Assembly (NCBI GenBank): GCA_019637685.1
Contig: JAHBVF010000024.1
Coordinates: forward strand, 48,468 to 112,467
DNA from: Caldilineaceae bacterium
Lineage (GTDB): Bacteria; Chloroflexota; Anaerolineae; Caldilineales; Caldilineaceae
DNA length: 64,000 nucleotides
Direction of reading: 5' to 3'
A model generated the notes under the pieces. That model was not told where the DNA came from, did no database searches, and worked only from the letters and a program-made list of their open reading frames with translations. Shown here in pieces: positions 8,653 to 17,853 of this stretch. Position 1 is the stretch's first letter. The number at the start of each line of letters is the position of its first letter. The position numbers and the translations under genes were made by a program.

Positions 8653-10101
8653 ACTCGACTTTAGCCAATTAGGCCGCTGTAGCCACGAGAGAGACAAGAG
8701 AGCGGAGCAAATGGCTGGGAAATAGGCAATGGTCGTGGGATGTGGACGACATCACATAATTCGGAATCTGGAGTAAATCCAGACGGACGGCGGCCAAAGC
8801 GTCACTGAAGGTCGCATCCGATTTTCGATACCAGGAAGCCTGCTGCCTGGGCAGATTGGGGCCATAACGATGAGCCATGAGTGACAAGACTGAAGAGGCC
8901 CAACAGACAGGGGGCGCGTGTTCACGGTTTTGGCTGGGGACTAGGTGACGTTGGGAACCGAAACTGAGATGTCCGATCGACATCTTCGTGCGTGACCGAT
9001 GTTCCAGCGCAGAATGAACCAGGTCACACCCGCTGCGGTGAGACTGACGAATGGGAGCAGAGAAGGCGGCTGGTTTGAAGAGCCTGTTCCGGGGAACGCA
9101 GGAGCACCCAGCGGAGTTCAACAGGATTTTGTCCGGCTCGATGCCAGAGAGACGCCAGTGAGACATTAACCGTGCGTAAACCGTCTGAGTACCAGGAGAC
9201 TCCATCGTCTGCCAGTCACTCTCTGCATCCAGGAGTCGGTCAGCCAGTTTGGGCTGTCGTCTTGCCTTTCTTGGTTTAATGTCTGCGCTTACCTTGGGCT
9301 GTGGTCCAGGGAAAGCATAGAGTTAGCATCCAGCCGCAGTCTTGAGACAAACTTGACCGGTTGCTTGAGTCGTTGACAGCGCTGCACCAGACAGATGGCC
9401 GCATAGCTGCCATCGCCGACCAGAACGATTTCCCGGTCAAATCCGCCATGCACACGACCGATGAGATGGCAACCCATTGGGATTAACCGTCCAGCGCGCC
9501 GTCTTGAGTTTCGCAGCTGTCTTGTGTGAACGGGCGGGCAGCCAGAAAGGGCAAGGCCTGACCCAGGGCACGCTCACTGACAGGGCCATTACAATCCAGC
9601 GCAAGCCCAGCACATAGTTCACCTGGCGGATGGTCGAGCGTACCGGGTCTCGAAACCATCCTTTGTTCTTGATTTTCCTACCCTTGCGTGCCTCTATCGT
9701 CTCGTCAATCAGAATCACAACCGCCGCTCCTTCGGGGACAAAGGTTTCGACCAGCAGCCCCAGAAGAATTCGGCTCAATTGCCAAGGCGACCAGATGGCC
9801 CGACTCAGGACCCGGTGATAGGTGCCGTACTGCTTACTTTCACCCAAGCCCATCGCCCGCAGACTGCTGCTCACCGTCCGTCTGCCGCTGCTCAGGATTG
9901 TTCCGTAGACCAGCGTCATCGCCCGCTGATAGGTGGGCACTGTGAAGGCTATTGCAAACGCACTCAGCAGTTGTACAATATCGGATGAGGGGCTTGGCAT
10001 GAGATTCTTCCTTTCGAATGTGGCTTTGATACCAACATTCTACCCGGTTTTTTTCTCTGCCTTCCCCTTTCTATACTTTCATATAATGGCTAAAGTCGAG
10101 T
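8653..10101 (-). mobile_element. IS701-family insertion sequence
   Basis: Inverted repeats ACTCGACTTTAGCC (8653-8666) and GGCTAAAGTCGAGT (10088-10101) bound a 1.45-kb element that contains one IS701-type transposase gene on the minus strand, broken by frameshifts. The transposase stop codon (8669-8671) lies right at the left repeat. The right end is joined to a serine recombinase gene that lacks its N-terminal domain. Confidence 0.8.
8669..10000 (-). pseudogene. IS701-family transposase, frameshifted
   Basis: The intact first 187 codons (10000-9440) include KQYGTYHRVLSRAIWSPWQL and VVILIDETIEARKGRKI, the region of the first catalytic Asp, then FRDPVRS. Homology continues in another frame at 9477-9289 (REIVLVGDGSYAAICL, second catalytic Asp region, then VSRLRLDA) and in a third at 9205-8669, where degraded sequence ends with WYRKSDATFSDALAAVR. 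At least two frameshifts separate these parts, so transposition by this copy is unlikely. Confidence 0.8.
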
Positions 10102-11475
10102 TCTGTTGAATTGGTAAGGGAACATTTCGATCACAAGATGTTGGGTATTAAGGCCGCTCTTGGCAAGATTGAGTCCGACAACATCCGGGAACGTATGATC
10201 ATGGGGCGGAGAGCTCGTCTGGAGAGAGGAGAAGTTCCGGGCGGCGATCAGGTCAAGTATGGCTATGCAAGCGTTGATAAATATCTGGAGATTTGCGACG
10301 AAGAAGCAACGATCGTGCGGCGCATCTTCGATTGGTATATTGCTGGCGAGAACAGCATGACAGTTCGTAGTCGATTGAACAGTGAAGGAGTTCCACCTCG
10401 ACGAAGCAAGTTATGGTCAAAAGCGACCATCGGCAAAATACTCACAGGTGAATTCTATGCCACTGGCAAGATTCCCACATCGTTGGATGGTGAGGACTTT
10501 GAGATACCATGCCCAACGATTATTTCCATGGCTGTGTGGGAGAAGGCTCAGATAATCCGAAAAGGCAATAAAAACAAGGCCCGCAATGTGAAACGGGATT
10601 ATCTGTGTCTTGGGATAGTATATTGTGCATGTGGATGGAAGTGTAACGTCCGCACAGTACGCTCCAACCGGAGTCGTGGATATGAAACGGTCAGTGGTGT
10701 GTATGCTTGTCAGCGATATGGGACCAGCCCAGAAACGCAACCGCAGAACTGCGCTGTCTGCACGGGATCAAAAAAAGTCGACAATCATGTCTGGAATTTC
10801 GTCAAGCAGATATGCAGCGCTCCTCAGCTAGTTCAAAATGCCATCGAAGCAAAAGTCGAACAACTTGAGACTGAGCGGATTGACTTGGAAGGAGAATTGG
10901 AGGAGCTTACAAGCAAGCTGGAACAATTGGGCACTGAGCGTAATTGGGTAATTACCCAGGCCAGAAAGGGCAGAATCACGGAGAAGGACATGGAATTTCA
11001 ACTCGGCCAGATCGAGTTGCATGAGCAAGCGCTGCGCTCCGCAATGGGTAAATACGAAGCTATCCAGATTGCCCGCAACCAAGCAAACGTCCTGACAAAT
11101 TGGGCTGATCAATACTTGAGCAACATACAAAAGGGAATCGCTGCGCTCGAAGTAGATGTCGAAACGCTGGACACAACATCTTTCAATGCCCTATATACAG
11201 AGTTGTCAGCAAGCCGGTTTTCGGAGAAATTCCCCGGCGATCGCAAGGGGCAACTGAAATGGGCAATTTTGGAAGAGAAACGGAAAACTGTGCGTACGCT
11301 GATTGACAAGGTGATTGTGGGTCGCGGAAAAGATGGTCACGGACGGACGATTGTACCTATCTGTGCTCTTGACCTTCCTCTTGATTTGGTGAATTCTTTG
11401 GACTCCGGCGACCAGTCGCTGGAGTATATCAATTCCCGGCCGGATGAGCGAGCAATGGTATTGGGCGCGGCGTAG
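10102..11475 (+). pseudogene. Large serine recombinase lacking its catalytic domain
   Basis: The readable protein (TTG 10111, 454 codons) starts at KAALGKIESDNIRERMIMGR, which in large serine recombinases is the end of the resolvase domain. The recombinase domain follows (about residues 45-150), then a zinc ribbon (YCACGWKC with later Cys at about 200, 214 and 217), a long coiled coil (about 243-285) and a C-terminal extension. About 110 N-terminal residues, including the catalytic Ser, are absent because the IS701 copy ends immediately upstream. Such proteins integrate and excise phages and ICEs, so this was probably the integrase of the mobile element whose primase remains on the left. Base composition is lower in G+C than the surrounding chromosome. 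Confidence 0.8.
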
Positions 11476-11503
11476 CTCAGGTACGCATGTAATAATCGAT
11501 TAG

Positions 11504-11636
11504 TACACTGTAAATTAAGTGATTTTACGTTTCTGTAGGTGCAGTTTTGAACTGCACAGGCAGCCGAAGGGGTATTCGTCCCTTGCGCAGCTATAAGCAG
11601 CGCCTACGCTAAGATAAAAACTTTGTTTACAGTGTA
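11504..11636. mobile_element. 133-bp MITE, copy 1
   Basis: Terminal inverted repeats TACACTGTAAA (11504-11514) and TTTACAGTGTA (11626-11636) are flanked by the direct repeat ATTAG (11499-11503 and 11637-11641), a clean 5-bp target duplication. The interior (TTTCTGTAGGTGCAGTTTTG, later GCGCAGCTATAAGCAGCGCC) is non-coding and is shared with the copy at 24428-24561. Confidence 0.85.
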
Positions 11637-11710
11637 ATTAGCCCCTGCTGCTTCAATATTTGTTCTGACTGCTCCGGGACAATAGACACCCCCTGAGCTT
11701 AGCACACGCC

Positions 11711-11754
11711 TTGACATGGCATTTGAATGTGGTACGATCTAAATCGTGCACGAT
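11711..11754 (+). promoter_or_regulatory. Promoter and palindromic operator of the GntR gene
   Basis: TTGACA (11711-11716), a 16-bp spacer and TACGAT (11733-11738) form a good sigma-70 promoter. Just downstream, at the expected start of transcription, lies the perfect palindrome ATCGTGCACGAT (11743-11754). The half-site ACGAT recurs inside the -10 box and at 11756-11760. A T-CGT-ACG-A core suits an FCD-type GntR dimer, suggesting autoregulation. Confidence 0.6.
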
Positions 11755-11827
11755 ACACGATGCATAATTCATCTTGCGCTTTGAACAGGCGAGACAGGCC
11801 AAAATACACTTTAAGGGTAGGGCAGCA

Positions 11828-12496
11828 ATGGACACAGGGACATTGGTGGATCGCGTCTATCAAGCGCTGAGGGAACAGATTCTACAGGGCAAGTATGAGC
11901 CAGGGCAGAAATTGAACTTGGCCCTGTTGGCGCAAGAACTTCAGGTGAGCAATACGCCGATCCGTGAGGCGATGGCACGGCTGGAACGGTTGGGGTTGGT
12001 GGAGACTGTCCCTTACGCTGGCCCCAAGATCAAGCGTTTGAACGTTGGGCAGCTGCAAGACATTTATGACGTGCGTATCGCGCTGGAAGAGCTGGCCGTG
12101 CGGCTGGTGGCAAAGAGCGAAGACCCAGACGCTTTCAATGGCATGGCTGCGGCCCTGGAGATGCAAGAGCGTGCTTGCAATGGAGATGATCCACGCGCGG
12201 TGGCAGACGCGGATCGCGCTTTCCACGACGCCCTTGTCCAGGCATCAGGGAATAGTGTGTTGCTGGAAATGCTGCCGAATCTGTCGGCTCGCACGCGTTT
12301 GCTGCTAGAGTTGAACTCACCCCTGTCTAAAGGGATGGACAGGGAGGCGGCTTTGCGCGGGCTACAGGGACATCGGCGTATTTTTGAAGCCTTGCGGGAA
12401 GGGGATGCAGACACAGCAGCACAAGAATTACGTCACGAGCTAACCCGCGGCAAGGATCGCCTGGTGGTGCAGATGACCAGGCGGGAAGTCGCCTGA
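11828..12496 (+). CDS. GntR/FadR-family transcriptional regulator (FCD domain)
   Basis: 222 residues from ATG 11828. An upstream in-frame ATG at 11774 would add 18 residues without family similarity, and GGGTAGGG before 11828 can serve as ribosome site. Residues about 5-70 form the winged helix (LREQILQGKYEPGQKL, SNTPIREAMARLERLGLVE) and about 80-210 the helical ligand-binding FCD domain, with the metal/ligand residues typically supplied by DxxxAFHDALV and H/R positions near the end (GHRRIFEAL). Such regulators sense sugar acids or other small carboxylates and repress adjacent catabolic genes. The fucosidase, aldo/keto reductase and SDR genes directly downstream are the likely targets. Confidence 0.85.
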   Translation: MDTGTLVDRVYQALREQILQGKYEPGQKLNLALLAQELQVSNTPIREAMARLERLGLVETVPYAGPKIKRLNVGQLQDIYDVRIALEELAVRLVAKSEDPDAFNGMAAALEMQERACNGDDPRAVADADRAFHDALVQASGNSVLLEMLPNLSARTRLLLELNSPLSKGMDREAALRGLQGHRRIFEALREGDADTAAQELRHELTRGKDRLVVQMTRREVA

Positions 12497-12552
12497 CATC
12501 AATAATCGCCAATAATCGCCGAAAACACACCCGACCCGTACGAGAGGGAAAG

Positions 12553-14898
12553 ATGACGAAATCAGACAGGACATCCCGGAGATTGACCCTTTGGTACGCA
12601 CAGCCAGCCCTTGCCTGGAACGAAGCCCTGCCCCTGGGCAACGGTCGGCTCGGTGCTATGGTCTTTGGGGGCGTTGAGCAGGAGCGTCTACAGTTGAACG
12701 AAGACACCCTGTGGAGTGGCGGCCCCCATTGCTACGACAATCCACAGGCGTACGGACATCTGGCCGAAGTCCGTGGCGCTATCGAGCAGGGCGAGTATAG
12801 CCGGACAGAGTCACTCGCGCAGAATATGCTGGGAAGACACAAATTTCAGCAGTCGTATTTACCCCTGGGCGATCTATTTCTCGACTTCCCAAAGCGCGGA
12901 AAACCAAGCGAATATCAGCGCACATTGAATATGGAAACCGCTGTGAGCGAGGTCGCCTACCGCATTGGTGACGCGCGCTTCACCCGGCAGGTCTTCGCCT
13001 CCCGTCCTGATGAAGTGATTGTGATACGCCTCGAGTGCGACAATCCGGGCCAGATCACGTTTGACCTGTCTATGAAGAGTCCCCATCCCTCAAAATCCCA
13101 CGCCCTGCCCGATGCCACACTGTCGCTCACAGGCCACACGGGTCCACGGGAGGAGAGTCGGCTGATCGGGCCTTGGGAAGGCGAGGGCTTGAAGTTCACG
13201 GCGCGGGCCAGCGTCACTGCCGAAGGAGGGAGGGTCGTGATTCATGGCGACAGGCTCTCGGTTGAGGGCGCCAATGGGGCAACCGTCTATTATGCGGCAG
13301 CGACCAGCTACGTGAACTATCAGGACATCAGCGGAGACCCGGCAGGGAAGGTTGGGGTGTACCTGGACAATATCCAGGGGAAGTGCTGGGAACAGCTTTA
13401 CAAAAATCATGTGGATGACCACGCGGTACTTTTTGAGCGGGTATCCATCGATCTGGGCGGAAAAGCGTCCGAGGATATCCCGACCGATGAACGGCTTCAG
13501 CGCGTGGCCAGGGGAGCTGCTGATCCCCTGCTGGCCGAGCAGCTATTCCAATATGGCCGGTATCTGATGATCGCCGGTTCTCGGCCAGGCACACAGCCGT
13601 TGAACCTACAAGGCATCTGGAACGACCAGCTCAGGCCCATGTGGGGCAGCAAATACACCATCAACATCAATATCCAGATGAATTACTGGGTGGCGGAGGT
13701 CTGCAACCTGAGCGAGTGCCACGAGCCACTGCTGCGGATGGTGGGCGAGTTGCAGTCGCCAGGCGCGAAGACGGCAGCGGTCCACTACAAAGCCGGTGGC
13801 TGGCTTGCCCACCACAACACAGACCTGTGGCGCGGCACAGCCCCGGTGGATGGCGCGCAGTGGGGCATGTGGCAGACCGGTGGCGCGTGGCTTTGCCAGC
13901 ACCTGTGGGAACACTATCTCTACACAGGGGACACGGAACATCTGAGCAACTCGTATCCCATTCTCAAGGGCGCGGCAGAATTTTTCCTGGATTTCCTCGT
14001 CACGGACAGGGACGGCTATCTGATGACCTCGCCGTCGCTGTCGCCTGAACATAGCCACGGCGGGGCGAGCGCGGACGGCAAAAGCGACGGTCGCAAGAGT
14101 GCCACTATCTGCGCGGCCCCCACCATCGATATGCAGATCCTGCGGGACCTCTTCGCCCATTGTATGGAGGCCTCGGAAATTTTGGGTATCGACGAAGAAT
14201 TCCGGGCAAAATTGACGCAAACGCGTGCCCGTCTCGCGCCGATGAAGATCGGCCAGTATGGACAACTCCAGGAATGGCTTGTGGAGTGGGACAATCCCGA
14301 TGACCCCCATAGCCACGTCTCCCATTTGTACGGACTCTTTCCCAGCAGCCAGATCAATCGCCGCGACACCCCGGCGCTATTCGCCGCGGCACGCACGTCG
14401 CTGATGCATCGCGGGAAACACCGGGGATGGCCGGGTGCCTGGAGAATATCCCTGTGGGCCAGGGCGGGTGACGGCGATCAGGCCCATGACATTCTGACAA
14501 ATTATATTGTGGGGAACCTCAACGACAATCTGTTCAATGGGAAGCAGATATTCCAGATCGACGCCAACTTCGGCACAACAGCCGGCATCGCGGAGATGCT
14601 TTTGCAGAGCCACGGCGGCGAAATCCATCTTCTGCCCGCGCTGCCGCAGGCCTGGCCGGAGGGAAGTGTGACAGGTCTGCGCGCACGCGGTGGATTTGAG
14701 ATTGATATGTGGTGGGAGAAGGGCGTGTTGTCCAGGGCCGCCATCCGTGCGGACAGAAACGGTACTTGCCAGCTACGCGCAGGTGTCCCCGTTGTGATCA
14801 AGCAGGATGACAATTTGGTCAAAACCGATGAAATCGCTGAAGGAGTGATTTCATTCCCGGCGGCAGAAGCCCAGGCGTATGTGGTTGTCCCTGCGTAG
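12553..14898 (+). CDS. Glycoside hydrolase family 95 alpha-L-fucosidase
   Basis: 781 residues, the usual GH95 length. The N-terminal beta-domain opens with ALPLGNGRLGAMVFGGV and LQLNEDTLWSGGP, typical of GH95. The (alpha/alpha)6 barrel shows MNYWVAEVCNL (about 376) and HHNTDLW (420-426, with N422 and D424 where the family's catalytic Asn residues sit). SPSLSPEH has E499 as the likely general acid, and IDANFG has D670. Known members are inverting 1,2-alpha-L-fucosidases, some of which act on galactosides instead. No signal peptide is visible, so it should act in the cytoplasm on imported oligosaccharides. The start has GAGAGGGAAAG upstream. Confidence 0.9.
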   Translation: MTKSDRTSRRLTLWYAQPALAWNEALPLGNGRLGAMVFGGVEQERLQLNEDTLWSGGPHCYDNPQAYGHLAEVRGAIEQGEYSRTESLAQNMLGRHKFQQSYLPLGDLFLDFPKRGKPSEYQRTLNMETAVSEVAYRIGDARFTRQVFASRPDEVIVIRLECDNPGQITFDLSMKSPHPSKSHALPDATLSLTGHTGPREESRLIGPWEGEGLKFTARASVTAEGGRVVIHGDRLSVEGANGATVYYAAATSYVNYQDISGDPAGKVGVYLDNIQGKCWEQLYKNHVDDHAVLFERVSIDLGGKASEDIPTDERLQRVARGAADPLLAEQLFQYGRYLMIAGSRPGTQPLNLQGIWNDQLRPMWGSKYTININIQMNYWVAEVCNLSECHEPLLRMVGELQSPGAKTAAVHYKAGGWLAHHNTDLWRGTAPVDGAQWGMWQTGGAWLCQHLWEHYLYTGDTEHLSNSYPILKGAAEFFLDFLVTDRDGYLMTSPSLSPEHSHGGASADGKSDGRKSATICAAPTIDMQILRDLFAHCMEASEILGIDEEFRAKLTQTRARLAPMKIGQYGQLQEWLVEWDNPDDPHSHVSHLYGLFPSSQINRRDTPALFAAARTSLMHRGKHRGWPGAWRISLWARAGDGDQAHDILTNYIVGNLNDNLFNGKQIFQIDANFGTTAGIAEMLLQSHGGEIHLLPALPQAWPEGSVTGLRARGGFEIDMWWEKGVLSRAAIRADRNGTCQLRAGVPVVIKQDDNLVKTDEIAEGVISFPAAEAQAYVVVPA

Positions 14899-15020
14899 CT
14901 GAAGTTCACCCGGTTGTTTACTCCCAGCCGCTCAGAAACGGGAACTGATCGAAAAAATGGGGGAAGGTCACCAACAGCGTATCCGTTGGCTATGACGACA
15001 ATGACTCTGCATAGGAGAAA

Positions 15021-15977
15021 ATGATGGAATACGGATATTTGGGGAAATCCGGACTGTACGCGTCGAGGATCAGCATCGGCGGCGTACAACTCGGCTCAGA
15101 AGACCTCTCTCAGCGCCAGGTCGATCGGATCATCGCTGCTATGTTCGATGTTGGCATCAATCTAATCGACACCGCGTACATTTACGGCAACGGCCAGTCG
15201 GAAGTACGGATCGGCAAGGCATTGGGCGCGAAGAGAAACGATGTGATCCTCGTGACAAAGGGCGGGCATTATAAGGCGCAGTACGATCCACCCAGCGTCG
15301 GTGCGCCGTCGCGCAGATATCTGGTGCGGGAGGTAGAGACCTGCCTGAAGCGGCTGAACACCGACTACATTGACGTGTATATGTGGCACATGGGCAACTC
15401 GGTCCCGCCGCATGAAATGCTCAGGGCGATGGATGACCTGGTAAAAAGCGGCAAAGTCCTCTACATTGGCGGCTCCAACACGCCAGCCTGGAAGTTGGGG
15501 GTTGCCTCGGAGTACGCACGCAATCACGGCATGAATCCAGTCGTGCTCGAACAGAGCGGATACTCGATGCTCAACCGGAGCCGCGAATTGGACACGATCC
15601 CCTGCTGTCTGGAGTATGGGATCAGTTTTATGCCCTACCGGGCGCTGCAGAGCGGTTTTCTTTCCGGCAGATACAAGCAAGGCGAACCGGTCCCTGAGGA
15701 CACGGCGGTGGGGAGATACAACAAGCCGACGCTCGACCGGATGTCCACCGACGAGAATTGGGAAATCCTGGCGCAGCTCACACAGGTGGCCGGAGACCTG
15801 GGCATCCCACTTCCGGAATTGGCCCTGGCGTGGCTCCTCCATCAATCAGCGGTGGATACGGTTCTCGTCGGCGCAAGCAGACCCGAACAGGTCATTGAGA
15901 ATGCCAAGGCAGCGAATGTCAAACTCAGCCCGGACGTTCTGGCCCGGCTGGATGAGATATTGAGGAGAAACGACTGA
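15021..15977 (+). CDS. Aldo/keto reductase
   Basis: 318 residues. The catalytic tetrad is present: D50 and Y55 (IDTAYIYGNGQSE), K80 (VTKGG) and H123 (YMWHMG). The C-terminal NADP-binding segment DTVLVGASRPEQVIENAKA is also typical. The start ATG has AGGAG at a good distance, and the stop overlaps the next gene's start by one base, so the pair should be co-translated. Located after a fucosidase and before an epimerase-like SDR, it may act on L-fucose, L-rhamnose or a related sugar or keto-acid; the substrate cannot be read from sequence. Confidence 0.85.
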   Translation: MMEYGYLGKSGLYASRISIGGVQLGSEDLSQRQVDRIIAAMFDVGINLIDTAYIYGNGQSEVRIGKALGAKRNDVILVTKGGHYKAQYDPPSVGAPSRRYLVREVETCLKRLNTDYIDVYMWHMGNSVPPHEMLRAMDDLVKSGKVLYIGGSNTPAWKLGVASEYARNHGMNPVVLEQSGYSMLNRSRELDTIPCCLEYGISFMPYRALQSGFLSGRYKQGEPVPEDTAVGRYNKPTLDRMSTDENWEILAQLTQVAGDLGIPLPELALAWLLHQSAVDTVLVGASRPEQVIENAKAANVKLSPDVLARLDEILRRND

Positions 15978-16792
15978 TGAGCGTACCCAAGAAAGTTCTT
16001 GTGACCGGCGCAACCGGGCATGTGGGCAGCAGTATCTATCTGGTTTTAGCGGCCCAGCCGGAAAAGTACGATGTCTACGCGCTGGATCGGCAGCGTGAAT
16101 TTTCTGGCCGCGTGCCGGTCAGGAACCAGGATTTGAAAATCCCGGATGAGAAGTTCCATCTGTGCAATCTGGCCGATGCCGGGGCAGTTCGACAGGCGGT
16201 TGAGGGGATGGATGTGGTGGTTCATCTTGGCGCGGACCCAGGCGACGACGGAAGCTGGGAGAGCCTGCTGAACAACAATATTGTGGGCACGTACAATGTC
16301 TTTGAGGCCTGCCGGGATGCTGGCGTGCCCCGGGTGATTGCCGCCAGCAGTATTATGGTTTCCCAGGAGCAACGGGAGCAGGAGCCTTACAAATCGATCT
16401 TCGACAAGCGCTTCGACGATGTGCCCAAGGATTACCCGATGCTCACACCGGCGACACCCGCGGAGCCGCGAGGGATTTACGGCGCCACCAAAGTGTGGTC
16501 GGAGTCCCTGGCACGGGTGTACGCCAATGCCCACGGCATGTCGTGCATCTGCATCCGTATCGGTCAGGTGGAACGGGATCGGCCCCGACCGCCCCACGGC
16601 CACGACTTTTTTGTGAGCCAGCGGGATATCGCCCAGATTATGGAGTGCGCCGTCAACGCGGACGAGAAACTGCGATTTGGGATCTTCTACGGCATCTCGA
16701 ACAATGACTGGCGCTGGATGGATATTGAGCATGCCCGGGAAAAACTGGGGTATGTGCCCCTGGACAGGGCAGAAGACAACTTCGTCTATTGA
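15977..16792 (+). CDS. Extended SDR, NAD-dependent epimerase/dehydratase-like
   Basis: 271 residues with the Rossmann motif TGATGHVG (10-17), a dinucleotide-specificity region around YALDRQ, HLGADPGDDGSWE, and the active-site YGATK (Y168, K172). Length and the HLGADP segment resemble uronate dehydrogenases, which oxidise aldohexuronates at C1, but sugar epimerase or lactone-forming dehydrogenase roles remain possible. It overlaps the aldo/keto reductase gene by one base, and the following genes are decayed, so it ends the intact sugar cluster. Confidence 0.8.
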   Translation: MSVPKKVLVTGATGHVGSSIYLVLAAQPEKYDVYALDRQREFSGRVPVRNQDLKIPDEKFHLCNLADAGAVRQAVEGMDVVVHLGADPGDDGSWESLLNNNIVGTYNVFEACRDAGVPRVIAASSIMVSQEQREQEPYKSIFDKRFDDVPKDYPMLTPATPAEPRGIYGATKVWSESLARVYANAHGMSCICIRIGQVERDRPRPPHGHDFFVSQRDIAQIMECAVNADEKLRFGIFYGISNNDWRWMDIEHAREKLGYVPLDRAEDNFVY

Positions 16793-16812
16793 GTTGAGAT
16801 AGAAGATGAATC

Positions 16813-17030
16813 ATACAAGCAGGCGATATTCCCGCACGTGAATTCGGGAAAACCGGCGAGATGCTCACTGTGATCGGGCCTGGCGGCGCGCGTTTCCGGA
16901 TGGTCTCGTGGGAGGAGGCAACGGCCATCGTGCGCCGCTGCTACGACCTGGGGATCAACTACTACGACTGCTCCCACAACTACTGGGGCGGACGCTCGGA
17001 GGAGGTCTACGGCGCGGTCAGCCCACAAAC
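16813..17030 (+). pseudogene. Aldo/keto reductase, N-terminal fragment
   Basis: The frame gives IPAREFGKTGEMLTVIGPGG then DLGINYYDCSHNYWGG and SEEVYGAV, the N-terminal quarter of an aldo/keto reductase including the catalytic Asp and Tyr positions. There is an in-frame stop upstream and no plausible start except the internal ATG 16861. Homology ends near 17030, where sequence of an unrelated transporter begins. It is unlike the neighbouring complete reductase, so it is not a simple duplicate of that gene. Confidence 0.7.
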
Positions 17031-17669
17031 GGTGGTCCCCCAGCAAATCAGATCCACAGAAGAAACTGAATGAGCAGGAGGGTTTTACAGCGTCCGATGC
17101 GATTCGGACTTCGGCATTCTGGTTTCTGGTGGTGGGCATGACGTTGCAACAGTTCCTGAGAACGGGCGTCATAAGTCAACTGGTACCGCATCTCCAGCAG
17201 GTTGGATTCAGCCTCTCTGCCGCTTCTGGGGCGATGATGCTTCTCGCCTCCTTCGGCACGTCGAGCAAGCTCATTTTTGGCCGTCTCAGTGAGACGATGA
17301 CCGCGCGCCTGGCCTTTTTTGCAAGGTGCTGGGCTGGCAATTTTGGTCCTATCAGGCGGTTCCCTGGCTTCCTGGGGCGGTATCGCCGTGCTTGGGCTGG
17401 GTATGGGAGGTGTGGGTACCCTGACGCCTTTGCTGATTGCCGACCTGTTTGGTCTCAGACAGTTCGGCAGCATTATCGGATTGACCCGTTTGCCCATCAT
17501 CATTCCGGTCATTGTCGGCCCGATTATGGCCGGGCTGATCTTTGACGCGATGGGGAGTTACAACCTGGTGTTCCTCATTACGATCGGATTGTTGATTGCG
17601 TCACTGGAGGCTTTTCTGCTGACAAAGGTGCCTCCCAAAGCGGTCTTGCCCCTGCCTTCCCACAAGTAG
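17030..17669 (+). pseudogene. MFS transporter, C-terminal half, frameshifted
   Basis: One frame reads EGFTASDAIRTSAFWFLVVG, then ISQLVPHLQQVGFSLSAASG and FGRLSE up to about 17320. The match resumes in another frame with QGAGLAILVLSGG, GLGMGGVGTLTPLLIADLFG and GSYNLVFLITIGLLIASLEA to 17669. Together these correspond to the last six membrane helices of a monocarboxylate-type MFS permease. The first half is missing and a frameshift near 17315 breaks the rest. Confidence 0.75.
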
Positions 17670-17853
17670 GGAAAACAGAACTGAAACTCCACCGGGGATG
17701 CAACCCCTCCCCCTTTCAGGGCAGCCAAATCAACGATCTTCCCTGGCTGATTCATAGCTCTTGTTTCGGCAAATGATATACGCAAAGATAGCCCGCATTT
17801 GCTCTCACCACAAGCCCGATGGTTCTGGAAACAGCGTGAATCGGACAGGTATG

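Larger units (their letters stand above)
11476..11827. other. Intergenic region with MITE and GntR promoter
   Basis: The 352 bases between the recombinase remnant and the GntR gene hold a 133-bp MITE with a 5-bp target duplication and a promoter with overlapping palindromic operator, each listed separately. No other gene is visible. Confidence 0.6.
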
